Assembly: GCF_006716185.1 (NCBI RefSeq)
Contig: NZ_VFOP01000001.1
Location: forward strand, 3,871,243-3,935,242
Direction: 5' to 3'
DNA: 64,000 nt
Source of the DNA: Ornithinicoccus hortensis
GTDB taxonomy: Bacteria > Actinomycetota > Actinomycetes > Actinomycetales > Dermatophilaceae
Within the stretch, counting starts at the first letter, position 1, and each line of letters opens with the position of its first letter. This document shows, one piece after another, positions 31,883-40,395 of this stretch. The notes under the pieces were generated by a model that did not search any database, was not told where the DNA came from, and saw only the letters and a list, made by a program, of their open reading frames with translations. The position numbers were made by a program, and so were the translations under genes.

Positions 31883-33540
31883 GTCGCACCACCGTCCGGA
31901 CCATCGCCGACAAGTACGTCGCGGCGCTGGCCACCACCTCACCGTCCGCCGCCGAGGCGCTGGGCCAGGTCCCGGAGATCCTCGTGCCGGACCTGTCCCC
32001 CCAGGCCGCCCACGCCCGGAACGACCTCCAGCGGCGCACCCTGCACGCACTGCGCGACGTCCCGGCGGAGGGCGCCGAGCGGGTGCTGGCGGTGGCGATG
32101 CGGGAGCGGCTGGCCAGCGACCTCGCGCTGGACGACGTCGGGTTCACCCCCCGGCTGCTGGCCCCGCTGGCCACCCCGGTGCACCAGGTCCGGCAGGTGT
32201 TCGACAACCTGCCCACCGGCGACAGCGCCGAGGTGGACCGGGTGCTGGCCAACCTGGAGCGGGTCCCCACGGCATACGCCCAGTACCGCGAGGCGCTCAC
32301 TGCGGCCGCCGCCGACGGGCACGTGGTGCCGTCCCGCCAGGCCCGCATCGTCGCGCAGCAGTGCCGCACCTGGATCGACCCGGCGGGCGCCGACTACTAC
32401 ACCGCGCTGGCCGACCGGGCCGCCGAGCACGCCCGGGACGCCAGGGCGGTCCGCCGCGCCGCGGAGGCGGCGACCACGGCCACCGCCGAGCTGGCCGACT
32501 GGCTCGAGCACACCCACGCGCGGCTGGGCTCGGAGCAGGACGGGGTGGGCATCGACTTCTATGAGGTGACTTCCAAGGCACTGCTCGGCACCGTGGTGGA
32601 CCTGGAGGAGACCTACGCCTACGGCTGGGCCCGCCTGGCCATGCTGACCCGCGAGGTGCAGCAGGTCTCCCGCCGGATCACCGGGGGCAACGGCGGTCTG
32701 ACGGAGGCCACCGCCATCCTCGACGCCGACAGCCCCCGGGTGCCGGTCGGCCCCCTGCTCGTCGACTGGATCCAACAGCGAATCCAGGCCTCGGTGGACG
32801 CCGTGGACGGCACCGTCTTCGACCTGCCGGACGCCGCCCGCCACTGCGAGGGGCGGCTGTCCACCCCCGGCTCCGGCGTCATCTACTACTCCCCGCCCGA
32901 CATCGCGCGGACCCGCCCCGGCCGCGTCTACTGGTCCACCCCGCCGGACGCGGAGACGATGCCGGTCTGGCGCGAGGTCAGCACGGTGCACCACGAGGGC
33001 GTGCCCGGTCACCACCTGCAGTACGCGATCTCGATGAGCCAGCCGGACCTGCACCCGTGGCAGCGCTACCTGTGTCACGTGCACGGGTATGCCGAGGGCT
33101 GGGCCCACTACGCCGAGGGCCGGGCCGAGTCGTGGGGCCTGGTGCACGACGACGCCGACCGGCTCAGCGTGCTGCTCGCCCAGCGCTGGCGCGCCGCCCG
33201 GATCGTGATCGACATCGGGTTGCACCTGGACCTGCCGATCCCGCCCGGCAACGGCGTCACCCGCCGCCGCCGGTGGACCCGCACCTCGGCGCGCGAGGTG
33301 TTGGTGCAGGTCAGCGCGCTGGACGCGCACACGGCGACGTTCGAGGTGGATCGCTACCTCGGCTGGCCGGGGCAGGCCCTCGCCTTCTGCGTGGGCGCCC
33401 GCCTGTGGGAGCAGGCGCTCACCCAGTCCCGCGCCGTCGGCGGGGCCAACTTCACCGAGAAGGGCTTCCACATGACCGCGTTGCAGCTGGGTCCGATGGG
33501 GCTCGGACCGTTGCAGACCCTGCTCACCGAGCAGGTCTGA
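31879..33540 (+). CDS. DUF885 family zinc peptidase (first copy)
   Basis: A 553-residue cytoplasmic protein of the DUF885 family. The metallopeptidase-type motif HHEGVPGHHLQ (about residues 373-383) contains the HExxxHH-like zinc site, and YAEGWAHYAEGRAESWG follows about 30 residues later as in all members. The C-terminal ending FHMTALQLGPMGLGPLQTLL is family-like. There is no signal peptide. It lies three bases upstream of a second, diverged DUF885 gene. The pair, together with the prolidase-like amidohydrolase, suggests intracellular breakdown of peptides or peptide-like compounds. Confidence 0.87.
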   Translation: MSRTTVRTIADKYVAALATTSPSAAEALGQVPEILVPDLSPQAAHARNDLQRRTLHALRDVPAEGAERVLAVAMRERLASDLALDDVGFTPRLLAPLATPVHQVRQVFDNLPTGDSAEVDRVLANLERVPTAYAQYREALTAAAADGHVVPSRQARIVAQQCRTWIDPAGADYYTALADRAAEHARDARAVRRAAEAATTATAELADWLEHTHARLGSEQDGVGIDFYEVTSKALLGTVVDLEETYAYGWARLAMLTREVQQVSRRITGGNGGLTEATAILDADSPRVPVGPLLVDWIQQRIQASVDAVDGTVFDLPDAARHCEGRLSTPGSGVIYYSPPDIARTRPGRVYWSTPPDAETMPVWREVSTVHHEGVPGHHLQYAISMSQPDLHPWQRYLCHVHGYAEGWAHYAEGRAESWGLVHDDADRLSVLLAQRWRAARIVIDIGLHLDLPIPPGNGVTRRRRWTRTSAREVLVQVSALDAHTATFEVDRYLGWPGQALAFCVGARLWEQALTQSRAVGGANFTEKGFHMTALQLGPMGLGPLQTLLTEQV

Positions 33541-33543
33541 GGC

Positions 33544-35130
33544 ATGGCGACCGATCCGGTCCTGGCCGGCTACGCCGACGAGACGCACCGGGCCGACCCG
33601 CTGTCGCCGGCCGGCCGCGCGCTCGGGCTGTGGGACGGCCGGCTGCCCGATCCCGCGGCGGAGGCCGACCGCGCCACGGCGCTGCGCGCCCACCTGGCCG
33701 ACTTCGACCGGCTCGACCCGCAGGACGCGACCGGGCGGCTGGACCTGGCGGTCTCCCGGATCGACGCGACCCACCGGTTGCGTGAGCTCGAGGAGCTTGC
33801 CCCGTGGACCCGGATCCCCTACCGGGCCACCGAGACGCTCGGGGCGGCACTGCAGCACGCGATGACCGGTGAGCTCCTGCATACGACCCTCGCCGACGTG
33901 CCGCGGTTCCTCCGCGACGCCGTCGCCGCCCTCGACCCGCGACGGGTGCCCGGGGCGTATGCCGAGGCCGCCCTGGCCGCCCTGCCCGGGCTGGGCGGGT
34001 TGCTGGCCGAGGCCGAACGGGTCGGTGCCGACCCCGCGGCGGTGAGCGGCGCGCGGACCGCGCTGACGGCATACGAGGAGCAGGTGCGGGACGTCGCCGC
34101 GGAAGCGGGCGGCAGCTGGGTGGCCGGGCGGGACTACCTGGAGCACTGCCTGCGCGACTACTTCCGGCTCGACGTGGGCGTCGACGAACTGGCCGCCTGG
34201 GGGCGCGAGCAGGTGGCCCGCGACCAGCAGCGGCTGACCGAGCACGCCGCGGCCACCGGCACGGGCAGCTGGCAGGAGCAGATCGAGGCCATCCGGGCCG
34301 ACCACCCCGCGGCCGAGGACCTGCTCGACACCTACCGCGCCGCGGTGGCCCGCTCCCGGCGGCACACCGAGGAGCTGCGGCTGGCGGACCTGCCCGCGGG
34401 CGAGGAGTGCCTGGTCGACGAGGTGGCCGAGTTCCAGCGGCACACCATGCCGATGGGCTTCATGGACCTGGCGCCGACCACGGGTGAGTCACTGCGCAGC
34501 TACCTGCGGATCACCCCTGTGCGCCGGCTCGAGGACGGCCGCCCCGACCCGGACCACCTGGCCGAGAGCTGCCACGCGCTGATCACCACGATCGCCGGGC
34601 ACGAGACCTACCCCGGCCACCACCTGCAGCGGGTGCACCACAAGCGGGCCACCGCCGGCAACGCCTCGATCCGCCGGACCTTCACCTCGGCGGTCTTCGT
34701 CGAGGGGTGGGGTCTCTACGTCGAGGACGTGATGCGGGAGACCGGTTTCATGGACAGTCCTGGACTCACCCTTTACGCTCTCCGCAACTCGCTCTGGCGA
34801 TCCGCACGTGTGGTCGTCGACGTGGGGTTGCACACCGGGACGCTGAGTCAGGAGGAGGCGGTGGAGGTGTTGATGCGTGAGGCCGCGCTGGGGCGGCACA
34901 TCGCGGAGGGAGAGGTGCGTCGCTACATCCGGCACGACAACCCGTCGTACCCGTCGGCGTATGCGTTGGGCCGGGACGCCTTCCACGACCTGCGGCGGCG
35001 GTGGGACGCGGCGGGCGGCGGGCCGCTCGGCGCCTTCCACGACGCCGTCATGGGCTACGGGAGCATCCCGCACGCGCTGTTCGCCGACGACCTGCTGGCG
35101 CGCGCCGCGGCCGGGGCGGGACCCCGGTGA
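33544..35130 (+). CDS. DUF885 family zinc peptidase (second copy)
   Basis: A 528-residue DUF885 protein. The zinc motif is AGHETYPGHHLQ (about residues 355-366), followed by FVEGWGLYVEDVMRETGF, which supplies the third ligand region. The C-terminal HDNPSYPSAYALGRDAFHDLRRR is characteristic. It is clearly not a recent duplicate of the first copy; the two differ in motif wording (HETYPGHH versus HEGVPGHH) and in length. There is no signal peptide. Located between the first copy and the XRE/cupin regulator. Confidence 0.87.
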   Translation: MATDPVLAGYADETHRADPLSPAGRALGLWDGRLPDPAAEADRATALRAHLADFDRLDPQDATGRLDLAVSRIDATHRLRELEELAPWTRIPYRATETLGAALQHAMTGELLHTTLADVPRFLRDAVAALDPRRVPGAYAEAALAALPGLGGLLAEAERVGADPAAVSGARTALTAYEEQVRDVAAEAGGSWVAGRDYLEHCLRDYFRLDVGVDELAAWGREQVARDQQRLTEHAAATGTGSWQEQIEAIRADHPAAEDLLDTYRAAVARSRRHTEELRLADLPAGEECLVDEVAEFQRHTMPMGFMDLAPTTGESLRSYLRITPVRRLEDGRPDPDHLAESCHALITTIAGHETYPGHHLQRVHHKRATAGNASIRRTFTSAVFVEGWGLYVEDVMRETGFMDSPGLTLYALRNSLWRSARVVVDVGLHTGTLSQEEAVEVLMREAALGRHIAEGEVRRYIRHDNPSYPSAYALGRDAFHDLRRRWDAAGGGPLGAFHDAVMGYGSIPHALFADDLLARAAAGAGPR

Positions 35131-35149
35131 CCCGCCGGGGAGGGCGGCG

Positions 35150-35692
35150 ATGAGCGGCCTGGGGACGCGGCTGGCGGAGCTGCGCCACCGGCGCGGCTTC
35201 ACGCTGCGCGGGCTGGCGGCCGAGGCCGGGGTCTCCCCCGCACTGCTGAGCCAGCTGGAGAACGGCACGACCGACCCGTCGCTGTCGACGCTGCGCAAGC
35301 TCGCCGGGGTGTTCGACACCTCGATCGCGGCGCTGTTCGAGGACCCCGACGCCCCACTGGTGCACCACAGCCGGCCCGGTGAGCGGGTGACCCTGACCGC
35401 ACCCACCGGGAGCTTCGGCTACGACCGGCTCACCCCGGGCCGCGGCGACCTGGAGGTGCTGCACGTCGTGCTGGCCCCCGGGGACACCAGCTCGGCCACC
35501 GGCTGGTCGCACACCTCGACCGAGTGTGTCTACGTGGTGGCCGGGGAGGTCACCGTCGAGCTCGCCGGCGAGGACCACGTGCTCCCGGCCGGCCACGCCC
35601 TGACCTTCGACTCCCAGCTGCCGCACCGCTACCTGAACACCTCCGACACCCCCGCCGAGGCGATCCTCGCGGTCACCCCGCCGACGCCCTGA
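35150..35692 (+). CDS. XRE-family regulator with cupin domain
   Basis: A 180-residue protein with an XRE helix-turn-helix (LRGLAAEAGVSPALLSQLEN, about residues 22-41) and a C-terminal cupin (about 95-178; SHTSTECVYVVAGEVTVEL and GHALTFDSQLPHRYLN). This layout is typical of regulators that sense a small ligand in the cupin, as in polyamine or amino-acid catabolism. ATG 35150 follows GGGGAGGG. It is the last gene of the amidohydrolase-DUF885 operon and is probably its own regulator. Confidence 0.88.
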   Translation: MSGLGTRLAELRHRRGFTLRGLAAEAGVSPALLSQLENGTTDPSLSTLRKLAGVFDTSIAALFEDPDAPLVHHSRPGERVTLTAPTGSFGYDRLTPGRGDLEVLHVVLAPGDTSSATGWSHTSTECVYVVAGEVTVELAGEDHVLPAGHALTFDSQLPHRYLNTSDTPAEAILAVTPPTP

Positions 35693-35720
35693 GGGGGCAG
35701 GGGCACCGCCCGCCCGCGAA

Positions 35721-35751
35721 GTGGCGCCAGGCACGGGGTGGCGCCAGGCAC
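35721..35751. repeat. 14-base direct repeat
   Basis: GTGGCGCCAGGCAC occurs at 35721-35734 and 35738-35751. About 40 bases on, GTCATGCA (35757-35764) and TGCATGAC form an inverted pair. The region lies between convergent genes, so it could be a folded 3' element, but no clear terminator is present. Confidence 0.5.
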
Positions 35752-35818
35752 TTTGGGTCATGCAGATTGCGTCGCGGGCCACCCAAGGTGCATGACGCAC
35801 ACTGCATGGCGTGTCACG

Positions 35819-36484
35819 TCAGGGCGCGTCAGGACGCCACCCGGAGTCGTACCCCGGCATCGCCTGACGCCGTGTCGTCAGCAGGACCCCGGCGAGGTCC
35901 ACCGGACTGCGGCCCGCTGAAGCGTAGGCCTGCTCGCGGGGCACGCCGTGCGCCAGGAGTGCCCGTCGCAGCTCGTCGGCCACGACGTCCGCGTCGGGCG
36001 TGGCGAACAGGACGAACCCGTCACCGGCGACCGGTGGGGGCGGCTGGCCCGGTCCGACCACGCTCGCGCGGGCCGGCCCGACGAACGACACCGCCTCCTT
36101 GGAGTTGACGAAGATGAACCACCGGGGCCACACGAGCGGGCGGGCACTGTTCACGATCCGGGAGATGTCGGCGTATGTCGCGATCGACGCCGGGTGGATC
36201 GAGCCGTACGGGATCGAGCGCACGCGACCGAGCCGCCGCCCGACCCGCACCCCGTGCCGGTGCAGAGTGAGCACCGCGGACGCCGACCAGGTGAGCCAGC
36301 CGGCGGAGAGGAGGGCAAACAGGAGGGTGAGGCCCCCGAAGAGCCACCGCTCCTCCGGGTCCGCCATGAAGAGGGTGCCCACCAGCAGGCAGGCGGGCGG
36401 CAGCGCGAGGTAGCACACGTCATACAGCGGGATCCGCGGGCGGAGGGTACTCACCGGCGGTCCGAGCCAGCCGGGCGCGCTCAT
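35819..36484 (-). CDS. Membrane protein with two N-terminal helices, function unknown
   Basis: A protein of about 221 residues. Two adjacent membrane segments (about 23-41 and 50-70) are followed by a soluble domain that begins LTLHRHGVRVGRRLGRVRSIPYGSI, reminiscent of bacterial PH-like domains. The rest contains WPRWFIFVNSKEAVSFVGPARASVV and a region ending in LRRALLAHGVP. ATG 36484 was chosen because it gives a sensible start before PGWLGPP. It is convergent with the XRE/cupin gene and separated from the next gene by a strong hairpin, so it is probably monocistronic. I can assign no function. Confidence 0.65.
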   Translation of the reverse strand: MSAPGWLGPPVSTLRPRIPLYDVCYLALPPACLLVGTLFMADPEERWLFGGLTLLFALLSAGWLTWSASAVLTLHRHGVRVGRRLGRVRSIPYGSIHPASIATYADISRIVNSARPLVWPRWFIFVNSKEAVSFVGPARASVVGPGQPPPPVAGDGFVLFATPDADVVADELRRALLAHGVPREQAYASAGRSPVDLAGVLLTTRRQAMPGYDSGWRPDAP

Positions 36485-36560
36485 CGGGCGGTGTCCGTCC
36501 GTCGTCCCCACTCCCCACACACCCGACCGATGCTCTCACGGGCCCCCTCGGCACCGAAGC

Positions 36561-36604
36561 GGGCCGGGTGTCCTACGGGGTGGGAGGAGAAGGACACCCG
36601 GCCC
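36561..36604. terminator. 14-bp hairpin after the solute-binding protein gene
   Basis: GGGCCGGGTGTCCT (36561-36574) and AGGACACCCGGCCC (36591-36604) form a perfect 14-bp stem, five bases after the stop at 36609. Strong probable terminator for the minus-strand gene. Confidence 0.8.
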
Positions 36605-36608
36605 AGTC

Positions 36609-38483
36609 TTACTGCATACGGACCCACTGCTCGGCGTTCCAGGTGACGCCGTTCTGCGTTGCGGTGGACCGTACGTTCGCGATGGCGGAGTCGTAGGCGA
36701 TCACGTTCGGGTGCGCGAACAGCGGGATGCCGTAAAGGTCCTGCCACAGTTCAGACTCGATCGTGGTCACCTGCTCCAGCCAGACGTCGTCGTCGGAGGA
36801 GGCGGCCAGGGTGGACCACGCCTCGTCGACCGTCTCGTTGCTGTAGCCGCCCATGTTCTGCCCGCGGCCGGTGGCGTAGATCTCCTGGCCGGAGGCCTTC
36901 TGACCCGAGCCGGCCCAGGCGAATAGCGCGACCTCGTAGTCGCCGGTGAACAGGGCGCCGTCCGGGGTCAGGAAGCTGCCGTCGCCGATGTCCTCGATGT
37001 CGAACCCGACCTGGTCGCAGCTGGACTTGATCAGGCTGACGATGTTGGTGCGCCGCTGGTTGGGCGCGGAGTAGCCGATCCGGATGGTCGTGCCCTCGGC
37101 GAGTCCGGACTCCTCGAACTTGGCCTTGGCCGCCTCGAGGTCGACCTCGTCGTAGCGCCCGTCGTAGGCCGCGTCGACCACCGTGTCGTAGGTGTCCTGG
37201 AACGGGAACACCTCGCGGGCGTTCATCACCTGGGCCTCGGGGTTGATCGGCGCGATCAGGTTGTCCACGATCTGCTGTCGCGGCACGCACAGCGCGAACG
37301 CCTCCCGCGCGGCCAGCCCGCCGTCGGACTCGGCGAACGGACCGGCGGCGAAGTTGAAGTCCAGGTGCTCCCAGGTGAGCTCGTCGCTGGTGACCAGGGT
37401 GAACTGGTCGCCGAGGCCCTCGATCTGGCTGATCGTGTCGACCGTGGCCTGCGGCTCGATGACGTTGAGGTCGCCGTTGGCGAGCGCCTGCACGTGCGTC
37501 TCCGCCGCGGCGAACCGGAAGGTCAGGTTGGCGGTGGCCGGCGGGGCGGCCCAGTAGTTCTCGTTCGGCACCAGGGTCAGCGACTGGCCGGACGTCCAGG
37601 ACCCGCCGTCGAGGGTGTACGGGCCGGAGCTGGGCACGATGGCCGGGTCGGGCAGTTGCCCCGCCGTCGGGGAGAGCCAGCCCTGGTTCCAGAACTCCGC
37701 CGCGGCCGCGAGCGCGTCCTGGTCGCGGTCCTGGATGGCCTGCACCAACTCGTCCGAGGTCATGCCGGCCTGCTCGGCCACGACGTGGGCGGGCAGGAAC
37801 GCCCCGACCGTGATCTCCCAGTCCGGGTAAGGGTCGGGGTAGACCACGGTGAACTCCTTGCCACCGGCCTCGCCCTGCGGACCGTCGGGCACGTACTCCC
37901 CGAACGCGCTGCCCACGTTGTTGAACAGCGGGGTGTCCGCGTCCTCGGTGAGGACCGCCGGGTTCTGCGAGGCCCAGTCCAGCAGCACGTCGGCGTAGTC
38001 GATCGGGGTGCCGTCGGACCAAACCGCCTCGTCGGAGATGGTGTATGCGACGGTCAGCGGGTCCTTGGAGGTCACCTCGTACGTGCCGAAGTCCTCGTTG
38101 GGATAGATCGTGCCGTCGGTGCCGTAGTCCCAGAACCCGGTGAGCATCCGGTCGTTGATGGTGGCGTTGTAGGTGGAGTTGGTCTCCGGCTGGTTGCCGT
38201 TGAACCCGCTCCACTCCACCTCGCCGGAGGAGAAGAAGATCTCGTCGTCCGCGGTTTCGGTGATGCCCAGGTCGGCCTTGGCCGAATCGCCAGTCCCGGC
38301 CGCCCCGTCGTCCCCGCCCTCGTCGGCCGTCGCGGTCGCGTCGTCGCCGGAGTCCCCGCCGTCCTCCGCGGCACCGCCCTGCGCGCCGTCCGAGGAGGAG
38401 TCGTCACCGCCGTCGGAGGTACACCCGCTGACCACGAGGGCGGCGCTGAAACTCAGGGCGACGGCAGCACGAGCGAGCTTCAT
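36609..38483 (-). CDS. Family-5 solute-binding lipoprotein (peptide/opine ABC importer)
   Basis: A 624-residue SBP_bac_5 lipoprotein. The lipobox is VVSGC (cysteine about residue 21), followed by a Gly/Ser/Asp/Glu-rich linker. The mature protein has DPLTVAYTISDEAVWSDGTPIDYADVL and AREAFALCVPRQQIVDNLI, typical of oligopeptide/nickel-class binding proteins. No permease or ATPase gene is adjacent, so it is an orphan in this window. A palindrome at 38535-38551 lies just upstream and a strong hairpin follows the stop. Peptide binding fits the nearby peptidase operon, but this is only positional. Confidence 0.88.
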   Translation of the reverse strand: MKLARAAVALSFSAALVVSGCTSDGGDDSSSDGAQGGAAEDGGDSGDDATATADEGGDDGAAGTGDSAKADLGITETADDEIFFSSGEVEWSGFNGNQPETNSTYNATINDRMLTGFWDYGTDGTIYPNEDFGTYEVTSKDPLTVAYTISDEAVWSDGTPIDYADVLLDWASQNPAVLTEDADTPLFNNVGSAFGEYVPDGPQGEAGGKEFTVVYPDPYPDWEITVGAFLPAHVVAEQAGMTSDELVQAIQDRDQDALAAAAEFWNQGWLSPTAGQLPDPAIVPSSGPYTLDGGSWTSGQSLTLVPNENYWAAPPATANLTFRFAAAETHVQALANGDLNVIEPQATVDTISQIEGLGDQFTLVTSDELTWEHLDFNFAAGPFAESDGGLAAREAFALCVPRQQIVDNLIAPINPEAQVMNAREVFPFQDTYDTVVDAAYDGRYDEVDLEAAKAKFEESGLAEGTTIRIGYSAPNQRRTNIVSLIKSSCDQVGFDIEDIGDGSFLTPDGALFTGDYEVALFAWAGSGQKASGQEIYATGRGQNMGGYSNETVDEAWSTLAASSDDDVWLEQVTTIESELWQDLYGIPLFAHPNVIAYDSAIANVRSTATQNGVTWNAEQWVRMQ

Positions 38484-38534
38484 CGAGGACCTCCAGGTGT
38501 CCGGGCAGCGGCCACCTGACTGTGACTAAACGCT

Positions 38535-38551
38535 GTTCAGTTGCACTGAAC
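38535..38551. promoter_or_regulatory. Palindromic operator upstream of the solute-binding protein
   Basis: GTTCAGTTGCACTGAAC is a perfect 7-3-7 inverted repeat 52 bases upstream of the start at 38483. It is probably a repressor site. The regulator is unknown; the XRE/cupin protein at 35150 is a candidate. Confidence 0.6.
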
Positions 38552-38619
38552 CATGCCATCGGTGGGGGTGTCAACGTCATTTGTCGCGACCCGCCGACGT
38601 TGCCGGCACGCGGACGGCA

Positions 38620-38651
38620 GGGCGGTGGCCGGATCTCCCGACCCACCGCCC
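38620..38651 (-). terminator. Hairpin after the small secreted protein gene
   Basis: GGGCGGTGG (38620-38628) and CCACCGCCC (38643-38651) form a 9-bp stem, 20 bases after the stop at 38672. Probable terminator. Confidence 0.6.
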
Positions 38652-38671
38652 CACGCAACCCCGTGCGCCGC

Positions 38672-39178
38672 TCAGGTGGTCCCCGAGATGGTGGCCATCA
38701 GGTTCTTCCCGCTCCCGTCGGAGGCCAGGTCGTCGTAGGCGTACACCTTGATCGGGAGGTTCTCCGCGACGAGGCCTCCGTACACCCCATACCGCTGCCC
38801 GGAGTCGAGGCGGAAGATCGGGCCCCGGTAACCGTCCAGCTCGATCTGCCAGTAGATGGCATCCCCGTTGGCCTTCGTGTCGTAGACCCAGATCTCCTCG
38901 CCGCGGGGGTGGAACTCCATCTTGCCGACCAGCTCGTTGCCCGAGTAGATCCTGCCCCGGGCCGCCTTGCCACCCTGGTCGTGCTGGAAGTAGGTCCCGT
39001 CGTACTCGTCCCACAGGGTGCAGGGACACGAGGAGGTCTTCCGGGTGTCATAGTCGGCCCAGACGTTGCTGTGCGCCTGCGCGGCCGGCGCCGACCCCGC
39101 GAGCGCGGCGCCGAGTGCCATCGTGGCGGCCAGTGCACGGACGGTACGGCGGCGGGCCCTGTCAGATCGTAGAAACAT
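38672..39178 (-). CDS. Secreted protein of unknown function
   Basis: A 168-residue exported protein that I do not recognise. The signal peptide has an RRR-containing start (RARRRTVRALAATMALG) and a cleavage site near residue 35 (AQAHS). The mature part has two cysteines close together (SSCPCTLWDEYDG), several aromatic/Asp-rich strands (YWQIELDGYRGPIFRLDSGQ) and ends in ATISGTT, suggesting a small beta-rich domain. The twin arginines lack a full Tat consensus. It is monocistronic, between a terminator and the esterase. Confidence 0.72.
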   Translation of the reverse strand: MFLRSDRARRRTVRALAATMALGAALAGSAPAAQAHSNVWADYDTRKTSSCPCTLWDEYDGTYFQHDQGGKAARGRIYSGNELVGKMEFHPRGEEIWVYDTKANGDAIYWQIELDGYRGPIFRLDSGQRYGVYGGLVAENLPIKVYAYDDLASDGSGKNLMATISGTT

Positions 39179-39288
39179 GGCGTGGTCTCACTCCTCCATC
39201 GGAAAACATTGAGTGGGACCGATCGTCGAGGTCGTCGCTTTCACAGGTCCTTCACCGTGCTTTCCCGCCCTGGGCACGATTCCCGGCG

Positions 39289-40221
39289 TCATACTCGCCG
39301 CAACGTCCCCGTGACGCTCTCGGCCCCGTAGCACTCCCGCAGGAACGAGAAGTAGGAGACCGCGCTGCCGGTGGCGTGCGACTCGGTGGGCGTGAACGCA
39401 CTGGTGACCGTGAGCCCCTCCACCGGGTTGCGACCGGCCCGGGCCAGCAGTTCGACGGCGCCCTGCCCGACCAGGTCCTGGTAGCTGGAGGCGTAGGTAA
39501 GCTCACGCTCACACACCGTGACGTGCAGGTGCCCGGCGGTGGGACGGGTCGGATCCTTGGCGGCCAGGTCATAGAGGTCCAGCACCGTGGACTCCATCAG
39601 GATGCCCGGGCTGCCGGCCCCCACGACGTCGAAGTGGTCAGTGCTCAGCGCGGCGTAGGAGGCGAACAACCCGCCATAGGAAAAGCCGTGCAAACCGGTC
39701 CCCTCGTCGCTGACTCGGTAGCGGGCACGCAGTGCCGGGTCCAGCTCCTCAGTCAGGAAGGTCAGGAACCGGTCGGCGTGGGGGTCGCGGAGGTGCTCCA
39801 GGTAGAGCCGGGCGTCCGCCTCGCTGAGGATCCCGGCGGCCGGCAGCCGTTCGATGGTGCTCTCGTCCGCCCCCGGCGCAAGTGGCTCGCCGGGTGGCAG
39901 CAGATCACGGGCCCGGACGGCCAGGAGCCGAGCGGCGTCCTCGGCCGGGTAACCGACACAGACCTGGATGAACGGTTTGATCGGGTTGATCGGGTCGTCC
40001 CGCAACAGGCCGTATGCCGAGGCGGTGGACGGGGCGGCCTTGTTGCCGTCCGCCTGGAACACCAGGGGGTATGCCGTGTCCTCCCGGTCGTACAGCAAGG
40101 GCAGGGTCACCCAGACGGCGAAGCGGGCGCCGACGCCCTCCGAATCGATCTCGAAGTACCGGGTGCTGGGCAGGACCGACGACAGGTCGGCGGTTGCCTC
40201 GATCAGGGGGGATGCGCTCAA
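39289..40221 (-). CDS. Enterochelin-esterase-like alpha/beta hydrolase
   Basis: A 310-residue esterase-D/Fes-like hydrolase. It has the early strand FAVWVTLPLLYDREDTAYPLVFQ, the nucleophile elbow HGFSYGGLFASYA (serine about residue 179), an aspartate region in VTVCERELTYASS, and a possible catalytic histidine in TPTESHATGSAV. Such enzymes cleave ester bonds, for example in siderophores or trehalose mycolates. Only a TTG (40221) is available as start, and it lies inside a GntR stub (40220-40315), so the natural 5' end may have been altered by deletion. Confidence 0.78.
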   Translation of the reverse strand: MSASPLIEATADLSSVLPSTRYFEIDSEGVGARFAVWVTLPLLYDREDTAYPLVFQADGNKAAPSTASAYGLLRDDPINPIKPFIQVCVGYPAEDAARLLAVRARDLLPPGEPLAPGADESTIERLPAAGILSEADARLYLEHLRDPHADRFLTFLTEELDPALRARYRVSDEGTGLHGFSYGGLFASYAALSTDHFDVVGAGSPGILMESTVLDLYDLAAKDPTRPTAGHLHVTVCERELTYASSYQDLVGQGAVELLARAGRNPVEGLTVTSAFTPTESHATGSAVSYFSFLRECYGAESVTGTLRRV

Positions 40222-40315
40222 TCATGCCCGGCCGGTGGGTGCCCTCCAGGATGTCGTCCCGGATCCGGCGGTAGGCGCGCTCGGCGGCACTGTCGGCGTG
40301 GCTGGGCTGCGCCAT
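40220..40315 (-). pseudogene. GntR-family regulator N-terminal stub fused to the esterase gene
   Basis: From ATG 40315 (with GAGGGAGAGG upstream) the frame reads 33 residues of a standard GntR N-terminus (AERAYRRIRDDILEGTHRPG, then MIE). It then leaves the family exactly where the helix-turn-helix should begin, and the following sequence is esterase in another frame. This looks like a deletion that removed the rest of the regulator. Confidence 0.7.
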
Positions 40316-40395
40316 CGGTCCTCTCCCTCGACCTCGGGCGGCGGGGGTCTCGCGCCGCTCGTCAGGGGCCCTGCCCGTCCGGGGCACCCTCGCAT

